A stretch of 64,000 bases of DNA from Sarcophilus harrisii (Eukaryota; Chordata; Mammalia; Dasyuromorphia; Dasyuridae): assembly GCF_902635505.1 (NCBI RefSeq), contig NC_045429.1, positions 158,494,997 to 158,558,996 of the forward strand, given 5' to 3'. Positions 24,034 to 32,844 of this stretch are shown here, piece by piece. The notes beneath the pieces were generated by a model. That model was not told the origin of the DNA. It made no database searches and saw only the letters and a program-made list of their open reading frames with translations. The stretch's first letter is position 1, and every line of letters begins with the position of its first letter. The translations under genes were made by a program, and so were the position numbers.

Positions 24034-24082
24034 CGCAGCAAGTCACTTAACCCCAATTGCCTCAGAAAAAAAAAAAAAAAAT
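24034..24082 (+). mobile_element. 3' stub of short marsupial SINE
   Basis: Only AGTCACTTAACCCCAATTGC, CTCAG and the A tail remain. The flanks AAATAGATGAGAG and AAATAGACCAGAG look like an imperfect target duplication. Confidence 0.8.
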
Positions 24083-24439
24083 AGACCAGAGGCAGATAGG
24101 GGAGATAAAATACTGCAGTGTATCTGTTCAGATTGGGGGAGAGGAGGCAGACTAGGGCAGTGGCAGTAGGAAAGAAAAAAATGAATGAATGGGAAATTAT
24201 TCTAGAATGAGAATGCAAGGAAGTGGTGATGAATGAGAGAGAGGAAATGAGGGAAGGGATAAAATAAAATCCCACAAGTTTAAGGCATTTAAGATCACAG
24301 TGCAATTAACTTTAAGTTGACAAGTCAGAGCCAGGGATAGGTAGATGGGGGAGGGGAGGAGGAGAAGAATGAACTTCCTTTTTTTCCTTTTTGTCACGAT
24401 AATACTAATTATTCGTATTTAAAGAGACAAGTTTAATGC

Positions 24440-24550
24440 ACTGTCTTCACAGCAATTAGTATAGGCAGTACTGGAATTATCCCCATTTTACAGGTGAAGA
24501 AGATATTGAAGCTCCAAGAGATTAAGTCACCAGGGTCACACAGCTAGGTG
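24440..24550 (-). mobile_element. MIR copy at the edge of the PEX7 CpG island
   Basis: Antisense CCCATTTTACAGGTGAAGAA and CACCAGGGTCACACAGCTAG blocks. Confidence 0.85.
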
Positions 24551-24701
24551 TAGGGACAGAAAACCCCCTCCGACTCCAGCCCCAAGAGGCGCACAAAGAC
24601 AAAGACAAAGAGGGAGGCGCACGCAGAGGGATGCCCAAACCCCGCCGCCATCGGTCCCTCTAGCGCCCCTCAGCGGACAACGGGGAGGGGCGGGGCCTCA
24701 C

Positions 24702-24831
24702 CCGCAATCCCGTAGTACTGGGAGGCGGCGCACGCCAGGCGCCCCGGAAGGTAGGGGGAGAACTCCACGGCGTAACCATGGCGACCCGGGGTCCGCAGCG
24801 TCTGCGCGCCCCTGCCGTGCGCTGCGCTCAT
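24702..24831 (-). CDS. PEX7: PEX7 exon 1 (coding part)
   Basis: Reading the minus strand from the ATG at 24,831 gives 43 codons plus one base, starting [10 protein letters not shown] and including [20 protein letters not shown] and YYGIA. This is the N-terminus of PEX7, the cytosolic receptor that binds PTS2 nonapeptides and, with the long form of PEX5, delivers cargo such as thiolase and alkylglycerone-phosphate synthase to the peroxisome. The length equals human exon 1, and divergence is concentrated in residues 4-11. The donor is G|GTGAGG at 24,701-24,700, intron phase 1. The start has G at -3 and lies at the end of a very G-rich leader. The gene sits in a CpG island with no TATA box, as expected for a housekeeping gene. 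The 5' UTR start cannot be fixed from sequence. Confidence 0.95.
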
Positions 24832-24880
24832 CCCCCTCCCGCCCCCCACCCCCTCGCCTCCCTCCCCCTTTCCCGAGGCA
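24831..24880 (-). promoter_or_regulatory. PEX7: G-quadruplex-prone leader tract before the PEX7 ATG
   Basis: On the minus strand (the mRNA sense) the roughly 50 bases before the ATG contain seven or more runs of three to six G separated by one to five bases, ending GGGCGGGAGGGGG next to ATG. This satisfies the G3+N1-7 quadruplex rule several times over. Depending on the transcription start it would lie in the 5' UTR or core promoter. A regulatory effect is an inference. Confidence 0.6.
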
Positions 24881-25136
24881 GCCGCGGGGCGCCGGCTCCA
24901 GTTCCGGGAGAGAGGCGGAAGCGGTCCCCGGTTGACAGGACCCTTGTGGGAGAGATTCTGGAAGTGAGAGAGCGGAAATGAGGGTGTTTCGGGACTTGAA
25001 ATCTAGGTTCGGATTGGTCCGGAGAGAACAGAGTACGGAAGCCTCTGGTGACCATGTCAGCCGGAGGCAGCGAACTTCGGTCTCCAAGTTGTCCTTAAAG
25101 GAGCCGTGTGCTTATTTGTGAGAGCAGTCTGGTATT

Positions 25137-25192
25137 CTTGTAATTACTGCCTTTTCCATAAATGTACTTGTAATTACTGCCTTTTCCATAAT
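25137..25192 (+). repeat. 31-bp period direct duplication upstream of PEX7
   Basis: CTTGTAATTACTGCCTTTTC followed by CATAA occurs twice, identically, at about 25,137-25,161 and 25,168-25,192. Confidence 0.95.
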
Positions 25193-25262
25193 ATGTAAAA
25201 AAATAATATGTAATATATATATAATGTATTATATATATATTACATATTATTTTTTACATATT
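25190..25262. repeat. AT-rich near-perfect palindrome
   Basis: Left arm 25,190-25,224 and right arm 25,229-25,262 are reverse complements except for one extra T/A, with a 4-base loop TGTA. All but a few bases are A or T. The arm starts AATATGTAAAAAAATAATAT. Confidence 0.97.
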
Positions 25263-25318
25263 ATTTATGTAAATACATACAAATGCAAATACAAATAATT
25301 ACATATATATATATACAT

Positions 25319-25350
25319 ATTACATATGTATATATATATATATATATATG
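25319..25350. repeat. (TA)n tract
   Basis: TA-rich run next to the twin-primed LINE-1. Confidence 0.85.
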
Positions 25351-25354
25351 TCTG

Positions 25355-25990
25355 TAAATATAGGGATTGGGAATTCCATGTAATGGTTTTTAGTCATCTC
25401 CCAGAGTTCTTTCTCTGGGCATAGCTGGTTCAGTTCATTACTGCTCCATTGGAAATGATTTGGTTGATCTCGTTGCTGAGGATGGCCAGGTCCATCAGAA
25501 CTGGTCATCACATAGTATTGTTGTTGAAGTATATAATGATCTCCTGGTCCTGCTCATTTCACTCAGCATCAGTTCGTGTAAGTCTCTCCAGGCCTTTCTG
25601 AAATCATCCTGTTGGTCATTTCTTACAGAACAGTAATATTCCATAATATTCATATACCACAATTTATTCAACCATTCTCCAACTGATGGACATCCATTCA
25701 GTTTCCATTTCCTTCACAAGCTAATTGTACAATATTTCAGAGTCTGATTCTTTTTCTACAGCAAAATAACGTTTTGGTCAGGTATACTTATTGTGTATCT
25801 AATTTATATTTTAATATATTTAACATCTACTGGTCATCCTGCCATCTAGGGGAGGGGGTGGGGGGGGGGGAAGAGGTGAAAAATTGGAACAAGAGGTTTG
25901 GCAATTGTTAATGCTGTAAAGTTACCCATGTATATATCCTGTAAATAAAAGGCTATTAAATAAAATAAAAAAATAAAAAAAATAAAAAAT
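25355..25990 (+). mobile_element. Twin-primed (5'-inverted) LINE-1 3' end
   Basis: From about 25,355 to 25,712 the sequence is the reverse complement of the LINE-1 ORF2 end and proximal 3' UTR (CATTCTCCAACTGATGGACA, GATCTCCTGGTCCTGCTCAT). From about 25,713 to 25,990 it is the direct-strand 3' UTR (ACAATATTTCAGAGTCTGAT, CTGCCATCTAGGGGAGGGGG, TAAATAAAAGGCTATTAAAT) with an A-rich tail. This head-to-head arrangement is the signature of twin priming. Confidence 0.88.
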
Positions 25991-26014
25991 AAAATAGATT
26001 ATTACATTTTTTTC

Positions 26015-26132
26015 AGAAAGTTAGCAAGAGGAACCTTATTAAATGCTTTGCTAAAAAGCTAAATGCCCTATAGTTATAGTATCCTCAATTTTGTTATCTT
26101 ATCAAACAAAGAAATAAAGTTGATTTAACATG
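26015..26132 (-). mobile_element. CR1/L3-type LINE fragment
   Basis: TTATTAAATGCTTTGCTAAA, then ATCCTCAATTTTGTTATCTT and AAAGAAATAAAGTTGATTTA, match the antisense of the CR1/L3 reverse-transcriptase region. Confidence 0.55.
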
Positions 26133-26329
26133 AAAAAAAAATATGTCTGTATATGTATATATATATATATATATATATTCCGTGAGTAAACATTTGCTGT
26201 TTATGCACATACTATGGACATAATACACATATTGTACAGATTACATTTTATATATATATAGCTATATTATCTATGAGAGATACAGACACACACACACACA
26301 CACTGGAGAGACAAAACTTTTAGAACTGA

Positions 26330-26435
26330 AATAGTTTCCTCTTTCCCATTTTACAAATGAAGGCTAAAGTGATTTCTCAAAGGACACGCAAAAATTTGTG
26401 GTAGTTTCAGAATTCAGCTCTAACCATCCTCCCAC
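26330..26435 (-). mobile_element. MIR fragment
   Basis: TCCCATTTTACAAATGAAGG and CTCAAAGGACACGCAAAAAT blocks in antisense order. A CA run precedes it at 26,286-26,303. Confidence 0.6.
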
Positions 26436-26454
26436 TAATTATAATGCTATCCTC

Positions 26455-26745
26455 TTTCTGCATCAATTTAATTCGATAAGCATTTATTAAATGCCTATGT
26501 GTCCGGCCGCTGTGTTTATCCGAAGCAACAGACAGCCCTTGCCATCTTATGGAAGCTATGGCATGCAGACAAATACATACAAAACAAATTGTCACGGGAA
26601 TAAATAGGAAATAATTAACTGGAGGAGGCAAGGGGGTTAAGAAAGACTTCCTGCAGAATCTAGAATTTTAATTGGACTCGAAGCCAGAAAAGCCAGTAGT
26701 CGAATCAGAGGCGGAACAGCCAGAGAGAACGCCAGCACTTTTATT
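26455..26745 (+). mobile_element. Ancient therian interspersed repeat
   Basis: ATAAGCATTTATTAAATGCC, ACAGACAGCCCTTGCCATCT, GGGAATAAATAGGAAATAAT, AAGAAAGACTTCCTGCAGAA and a 3' AACAGCCAGAGAGAACGCCA, all in canonical order. This is the best copy of this family in the window. Confidence 0.75.
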
Positions 26746-27190
26746 ATTTTAACCTTTGCTCCTCAGAATCTGTGGCAGGAATGTCACCTGATAAATTAAT
26801 TCGACTTATTTGCACAGATTGTTTGAAGTTTGGTGGATTTTTCCATTACAATGAAGCTAGAGCAAAATCTCAAGCTGAGCCACATGAAATTCTGTACCCA
26901 GGGAGTTTATAATAAATCTCTATCCATCACCATTTCTTTCTCTTCCTCCCATCAAAAAAATTTCCCCCCATACTCCTCTATTAAAAAATAATTTCCAACC
27001 AAGTTTGCTTTTAATTTGAAAGTTTAGGACCGTCACCCCACCTTACTACATAGTCTCTCGTCCTGGATACAATGTATCATTGTCCAGCGTCACAAATTAT
27101 TGCTACTCTTGCACAGCTAAATCTCCTTTTGCCATATGGCTAGATTCAGTTGTCATTGTTGTTGTTTGTCCCTCTTTCTTGGAGGATCAT

Positions 27191-27745
27191 TGTTGAGGTC
27201 TAGATTTGGGGTACCTAAATGAAATTAGGATTTAGTTGAGGTCTAGTGGCAGGTTTGGGGTACAGGGAGTCAAACAGAGCTCCCCTGCAACCCCCTTGGA
27301 TTCGGCGCAAGGATACGGCGGTAAACGAGGTCTAGTAGTGGGCACGAGTCTCCAATAAAAGCATTTATTAGCCCCAGAGCTAGATTGATAAAAGAGGTTT
27401 ATTATTGAGTTTAGAAGTAGGAGATAGGTGAAGGTAGAGATAAGGAGGGCACTGGACAGAGGGGTCCAGTGGACAGAGGGGTCCAGTGGACAGAGGGTCC
27501 TCACACGGCTGGCATGTTTGGAATCTCTGCAAAGAGGGGTTCCCAGCTTGGCCCTTTTTTTATAGTAGGAATCTTAGCTCGAGGGGCTTTTGGGTGTAGC
27601 CTCAAAGTTGGCTCAGATCCAGGTGGGGCTGTGACAGGTCTGGATCTTCTATTGGAATTCAAAGGGACCAGGATTTGTGAGTCAAAGGGTAATTTACATT
27701 AACTAGAGGGGGGGTTGGGAATCAAAGATTGGAATCTTTCCCACA
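27191..27745 (-). mobile_element. Solo LTR fossil with 4-bp target duplication
   Basis: A 555-base LTR with TG...CA termini (plus strand TGTTGAGGTC...TTTCCCACA) is flanked by the 4-base duplication TCAT at 27,187-27,190 and 27,746-27,749. In reverse orientation it has a TATA box (ACTATAAAAAAAGG at about 27,553-27,566) and an AATAAA signal about 170-190 bases further on, fixing its direction. Four-base duplications are usual for gammaretrovirus-like (class I) elements. No internal region remains. Confidence 0.85.
27453..27500 (+). repeat. 17-bp minisatellite inside the solo LTR
   Basis: GGACAGAGGGGTCCAGT repeats about two and a half times, downstream of the LTR TATA box in the LTR's own orientation. 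Confidence 0.95.
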
Positions 27746-28687
27746 TCATCATGACATCAGGAAGGTGATGCCCTGACATGCAAGTGACCTGGATTTGAGT
27801 GAAGGAGAGCTCTACAAAAACCACCTGCTTCACTTTCTCCTCTGGAGCCATCTGGGTCAGAGGAGTTAAGCTAAGCAAGGATCCGATTAGAGAGTCTGTA
27901 ACTATTTACATCTATTAGATTATTTAACAGATTAACATAATGTTACTTAATAGATATTACAAAATGTATTACTAACTCCCACTTATTATTTTAAGTTCTT
28001 GAAATACAAAAATCGGAGCAAAGAAAAAAAAAACACTTCTTCACTTTCCCAGAACCCCTCAGTTCAAATACTGTCTCCTTCAAAAGGCTTTCCTAGTTCC
28101 CTTAATTGTTTATTGTATTTCACACATTCAAATAGAGAGCAATTGGTAGCCTCTGGGTGATTATGTTGTTATGAGAGAAATATCTTCTCTATCATGTTCA
28201 AGCATAGGTTCAAGCCTCAGAGTAAACTTGAACAGTCATGAGAATTCTAACAAGGCTTTTATTATAAAAACAAAAATTAAATCAGAATGACAAAAATTTT
28301 TTCTACATATCACAATCATGTAAATTCCTCTTACACCATAAAAATTAAAGAAAATATAGATCCATAATCCCATTTCAAAGCCAAAAAAGTGGAACAAAAG
28401 TAAGCAGTTATAATTTCATATATTTTCTAAGGAAACAAACTTCATAAAAAAAAAAAAAAAACACTATAGGCTAAATTACAGATCACAGATTTAAAAACAT
28501 AGAAGATTCACAAATAGAATCAGGGACATTTGAGAATCTTCTTCAGCTTCTTAACTAAGGAATGTTTGAGGCTCTTAAGTAGATTTTCATATCCTATGGA
28601 ATAGGTTGTAGTCAAGTGAAGTTAATATTAACAAAAAGATGCAGAGGGAATAAAAGGAAACAGATTTTTGTAATTACATATATATAT

Positions 28688-28774
28688 GTGTAGTTTTTAT
28701 ATGTATGTATAGACATATATACATATATATATGTATATATGTCTAATGTCTATACATACATATAAAAACTACAC
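28688..28774. repeat. Compound AT-rich palindrome
   Basis: Arms 28,688-28,716 and 28,746-28,774 (starting GTGTAGTTTTTATATGTATG) are perfect 29-base reverse complements. The spacer with its edges (28,710-28,745) is itself a perfect 36-base palindrome, so two alternative hairpins overlap. A long TA run follows at 28,783-28,841. Confidence 0.97.
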
Positions 28775-28782
28775 ACACACAT

Positions 28783-28786
28783 ATAT

Positions 28787-28841
<55 letters not shown>
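28783..28841. repeat. (TA)n microsatellite
   Basis: TA run of about 50 bases with one interruption near its start. Confidence 0.95.
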
Positions 28842-28845
<4 letters not shown>

Positions 28846-29053
28846 CAATATTTTCAGTCATGCCTGACTCTTTATGACCCCTTCTAGGGGTTTTTTGGCA
28901 AAGACACTGGAATGATGTGATATTCCCTTCTAAAGCTAATTTGACAGTAGAGTAAACTGAGACAATTAAGTGATTTGCCCAGCTAGTGAGTATCTAAGGT
29001 CACATTTGAATACAAGACTTCCAAATTCTAGGTTCAAAAACTCTATACACTGG
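28842..29053 (-). mobile_element. MAR1-like CORE-SINE
   Basis: Antisense order: TCATGCCTGACTCTTTATGA, GGTTTTTTGGCAAAGACACT, GTAAACTGAGACAATTAAGT and GATTTGCCCAGCTAGTGAGT. The (TA)n run abuts its 3' end. Confidence 0.85.
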
Positions 29054-29364
29054 AGGTTTGGAGAGTCTAAAATACAGCCACATTAAAATGGAAAGGAGAT
29101 CTTAACTTGTGAAATAAATATTCCCCATCTAAGAAACCCCATTTAAGTATGAAGCCATATGAACCTGGGTGAGTCAGATTTGCTCAATTGCTCTGAAATT
29201 GAATAACTCAATTGCAAATGAAGAGACAAGCAAGAGGAAGAACCTGCCCCAAAGGCAGACTACATTTATACCTTTGTCCCTAATTAGTGATCTTTATAAG
29301 ATCTAAAAAGTAGTAACTGAGTGTAACAGAAAGCATAATAGTAAATAAGGGTTGTATATCACAA

Positions 29365-29630
29365 TGCTAAGTAGAATTTTTGTTGTTGAATCTTCATTCT
29401 TAAAGAAGATCTTGACTTGCAAGAGAATTGGATTTAAGTGGGATAGAGCTAAAAAGACTCATTTTCTTCCTCTAGAATCATTCAAGTTCAGTTCCAGACA
29501 AAGGTCAAGATGACTGGTGATGGCCCAGGATACAGTGGGTGACCTTGCCCTTTCTAAATTAAGGTCTTTTCCAGGTCTGGGTTTGTTAAAAGCTATGGTT
29601 ATTCAATAACTGAAGACTAAGTCAGAATTG
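29365..29630 (+). mobile_element. Marsupial dispersed repeat ('gacatgcaagtg' family)
   Basis: TTGTTGTTGAATCTTCATTC, TTGACTTGCAAGAGAATTGG, ATGACTGGTGATGGCCCAGG and AAATTAAGGTCTTTTCCAGG. Same family as the repeat at 27,147. Confidence 0.7.
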
Positions 29631-29984
29631 AAACAAAAGATGATTCAATTTACCATCTAAAAGATGTAAATCTAGTAGTGGAAGACCTTTAGAGTTTCTG
29701 TTTTATTTATACTACATCTAAAATCATCAAAAAAGTCACAAAGTCTTGGGTTGGGGCTATTGTTGGACGTTCAATTAAAGCCAGAGTGATTTGGGCTTAA
29801 AGTCATAATCAACTTGCTCCATTTAAAACACAATGGACTTTTTTTAAAGCATTTTTTCAAAAATATATTTCAAGAAATTAAAATGAAAACTATAATGAAA
29901 GTATAATTAATACTGGGTGGGAAAAGGTGAAGAATTTACAGATTAAGCACAAATGGATCAGAGACTGTTAGCTAAAGTAGATCA

Positions 29985-30238
29985 AGCCTGCTCCAAGTCA
30001 TTATTAATCAGAGAAATGCAAATTAAGACAACTCTGAGATACCACTGTACACCTCTCAGATTGGCTAGAATGACAGGGAAAGATAATGCAGAATGTTGGA
30101 GGGGATGTGGGAAAACTGGGATACTGATATATTGTTGGTGGAATTGTGAATACATCCAGCCATTTTGGAGAGCGATTTGGAACTATGCTCAAAAAGTTAT
30201 CAAACTGTGCATAGCCTTTGATCCAGAAGTGTTACTAT
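29985..30238 (+). mobile_element. LINE-1 ORF2 C-terminal fragment
   Basis: The frame reads SLLIREMQIKTTLRYHCTPL, CWRGCGKTGILIYCWWNCEY and WNYAQKVIKLCIAFDP, matching the Cys-rich end of LINE-1 ORF2 (human CWRGCGEKGTLLHCWWEC). It stops abruptly near 30,238 without a 3' UTR. Confidence 0.9.
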
Positions 30239-30331
30239 AAGAAGATACTTTTGAACCTGAAAGGATTATAGAGCCAAAAAGTCTAAACCTCTCTGACTTC
30301 CTGCACAGAAAAGACAAGTCTCTTAGAGTTG

Positions 30332-30405
30332 TTGCTCATTTGTTGTTCAGTTGTTTTCAGTTGTGACTGACTCTTTGTGACCTTATTTGGGTTTTTCTTG
30401 GTTCA
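30332..30405 (-). mobile_element. MAR1-like SINE 3' fragment
   Basis: TTGTTGTTCAGTTGTTTTCA, GTTGTGACTGACTCTTTGTG and ATTTGGGTTTTTCTTGG. Confidence 0.8.
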
Positions 30406-30409
30406 GAGA

Positions 30410-31300
30410 AGGTCAAAAAGAGGATTTAATGAGTCCTAGGCTGTGCCCTCCTAAGCAGGGAGAGGATCCTTAGCCAGCTGAATAGAGCTACACCATCACA
30501 CAGTACAGCCAATGGCTGAAGATAATCTTGCAGCTTCTACTAGAAGACCAAGCCAAGGGTGTTCATTGACCCTCCACTGCAGTATCCTAGGGAAAGCCAA
30601 TTCAGCAGCAGAATGACCTGTCTGATCCAGTCTTATATTCGCATTCAACCCCTGACTAGCCCAACCCAGAAGCAGCCAAGATTCAGCATCTGAGAAATCT
30701 TCCTATCCAGCTCAGCAGCTGGATAATTTATATAACTGGGAAGCTGAACTCTTGAAAGTATGAGAACAGAATAAACAGATTTCACAAATTACATTCTACA
30801 GCAGACCACATATTTATAGTTGCACAGTTGACAAAAAGATACAGAGAATAAAGGATGCCATGATTTACTCTTTCTTTGACTATTTAAAAAAGGAATAGTT
30901 TTCTTGTGACCTTTTGAATCCAAATGAGCAGTAGATAGACATATGTCCTTAGGACACCATGCCCTACAAAATATAAGACCAGCTGAAATGTCTGTTATCT
31001 TTCCTGTGCCCTATGAAAAGTTGGTCAAGCTGAGCAGCACAGAAACTTGTATATCACTGAGCAGCTTTGTGAGAATCCTCCAGAGAAAGAAAGTATGTTA
31101 AGATCTTGCATTTCTGGAGTTTTGAGATACCTTGGCCACATATGTTCACTACATGTAAGGTTCTCTACCATTGTAGAGTGTGTCCACTTTTGCCCCCATA
31201 GATTGTGTGTTTATGAGAAAATAAAGACCCCCTTCCCCTGCCCAAGTTGGGGATTGTGTTGTAATTACTACACTTGTTATATGAATTGAATAAATGTACT
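30410..31300. other. Unassigned intergenic sequence, possible LTR-derived pieces
   Basis: Slightly more GC-rich than its surroundings. Around 31,205-31,260, AATAAAGACCCCCTTCCCCT follows a block that could be LTR-like, but termini and duplications are not visible. Confidence 0.3.
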
Positions 31301-31543
31301 TGCCCCTAAACTAATTTTATTAATTATTATTATTATTAATTTTATTCCCTGACTTTATCAAAACTTTTTTGCATGAAGATCTGCCTTCTTGTCCTCATAT
31401 ACCCCTCATTGCATAAGAGAGAAAAAAAACAAAATTTACATTTTAAATATGTACAATCATGCAAAACAAAGTCCCTAGTTAGCTATGTCCAAAAAGAAAC
31501 AAGATAAAAATATGCTTCAATCTACCCTTTAAATCTATCACTT

Positions 31544-32352
31544 GAATGTGAATGGATCTAACCATTCTGGAGAGCAATTTGGAACTATGCTCAAAAAATT
31601 ATCAAACTGTGCATACCCTTTGACCCAGCAGTGTTTCTACTGGGCTTATATCCCAAAGAGATCTTAAAGGAGGGAAAGGGACCTACATAAACAAAAATGT
31701 TTGTGGCAGCCCTGTTTGTAGTGGCAAAAAACTGGAAACTGAATGGACGCCCATCAATTGGAGAATGGCTGAATAAATTATGGTATATGAATGTCACGGA
31801 ATATTATTGTTCTATAAGAAACAACCAGCAGGATGATTTCAGAGAGGCCTGGAGAGACTTACAGGAACTGATGCTAAGTGAAATGAGCAGAACCAGGAGA
31901 TCATCATACATGGCAACAACAAGATGATCAAATCTGACGGCCAAGGCTCTCTTCAACAATGAGATGATTCAAATCAATTTCAATTGTTCAGTGAGGAAGA
32001 GAGCTATCTATACCCAGAAAGAGGACTGTGGGAACTGAGTGTAGAACATAACATAGCATTTTCATTCTTTCTGTTGTTTATTTGCTTGCATTTTGTTTTC
32101 TTTCTGTTTTTTTTTTCCTTATTGATCCGATTTTTCTTGTGCAGCAAGATAACTGTATAATTATGAATACATATAGTAGAGTTAACATGTATTTTAACAT
32201 ATTTAACATGTATTGGTCAACCTGCCATCTGGGGGAGGAGGTGGGGGAAAGGAGGGGAAAAGTTGGAACAAAAGGTTTTGCAAGGGTCAATGTTGAAAAA
32301 TCACCCATGCATATATTTTGTAAATAAAAAGCTTTAATTAAAAAAAAAAAAA
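31544..32352 (+). mobile_element. 5'-truncated LINE-1 with poly(A) and target duplication
   Basis: The copy contains the ORF2 end (MFVAALFVVAKNWKLNGRPS, GEWLNKLWYMNVTEYYCSIR) followed by the 3' UTR with GGGGGAGGAGGTGGGGGAAA and AAATAAAAAGCTTTAATT plus poly(A). It is flanked by CTATCACTT at 31,535-31,543 and 32,353-32,361. The intact frame over more than 70 codons suggests it is one of the younger LINE-1 copies here. Confidence 0.92.
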
Positions 32353-32498
32353 CTATCACTTTATCAGGAGATAAGTGACACATTTCATCATGAGTCCTCT
32401 GGAATTTTTGTTAGTCATTATGTTGATCAGATTCCTTAATTTTTCAAAGTTGTGTTTACCATATTGCTATTAGTGTATAAATTGTTCTCTTAGTTCTA

Positions 32499-32556
32499 CT
32501 CACTCCTCCTCACTCCTCCTTCTCCTCCTTCTTCTTCATCTTCTTCTTCTTTTGAT
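32499..32556. repeat. Pyrimidine-rich (CTC/CTT)n tract
   Basis: Almost pure C/T: CACTCCTCC units lead into CTTCTT units on the plus strand. Confidence 0.9.
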
Positions 32557-32769
32557 ATCTTTGAAGTATAAACTCTCGTGGCTAATTGCTAAAGGGAAAA
32601 ACACTAGTGAGAGCTAGAGTTGGGAAAATAGCCATTGATAAAGTTACTCCTGAATCTTTAAAGCCTTAGTAGTCCCTATAGGGATCTAATCTGCCTTGCC
32701 ACTGAAAATTAGGAAGTGAGCATGGAGAGGGGTGTTATAGAAGCATGGTGGGTGTAACTAGGCTATAAT

Positions 32770-32830
32770 GTCAAGCACAATGCCTGACTCACAATAGGGG
32801 CTTAATATATGCTTATTAACAGATTGTAGC
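32770..32830 (+). mobile_element. L2/MIR 3' tail
   Basis: AGCACAATGCCTGACTCACA and GGGGCTTAATATATGCTTAT. Confidence 0.6.
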
Positions 32831-32844
32831 ATACTACCCAAGAT

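Larger units (their letters stand above)
24550..25080 (-). promoter_or_regulatory. PEX7: CpG-rich PEX7 promoter region
   Basis: GC content and CpG density rise sharply around PEX7 exon 1 and fall to the AT-rich background outside. A minus-strand CCAAT box (ATTGG on the plus strand at about 25,013-25,017) lies some 180 bases upstream of the ATG. GGAA-type ETS cores occur in GCGGAAG near 24,914 and AGCGGAAATG near 24,971. A GC box, GGGGCGGGG, lies just inside intron 1 at about 24,686-24,695. No TATA box is seen. The transcription start is not defined by sequence alone. Confidence 0.75.
27147..27935 (+). mobile_element. Marsupial dispersed repeat ('ttgttgtttgtcc...gacatgcaagtg') interrupted by a solo LTR
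   Basis: Left part GTTGTTGTTTGTCCCTCTTT at 27,157-27,190 and right part GACATGCAAGTGACCTGGAT...TCACTTTCTCCTCTGGAGCC at 27,746-27,935 are one repeat, split by the LTR at 27,191-27,745. Related copies lie at 29,365-29,630 and at 32,845-32,886 plus 33,924-34,050. I cannot name the family. Confidence 0.75.

Noticed and set aside
24698-25087. A 129-codon minus-strand frame over the PEX7 promoter
   Set aside because: It overlaps PEX7 exon 1 in a different frame. The true frame starts at 24,831 and matches PEX7.
27232-27702. Small open frames in both directions inside the solo LTR
   Set aside because: They lie within LTR regulatory sequence, overlap each other antisense and match no protein family.
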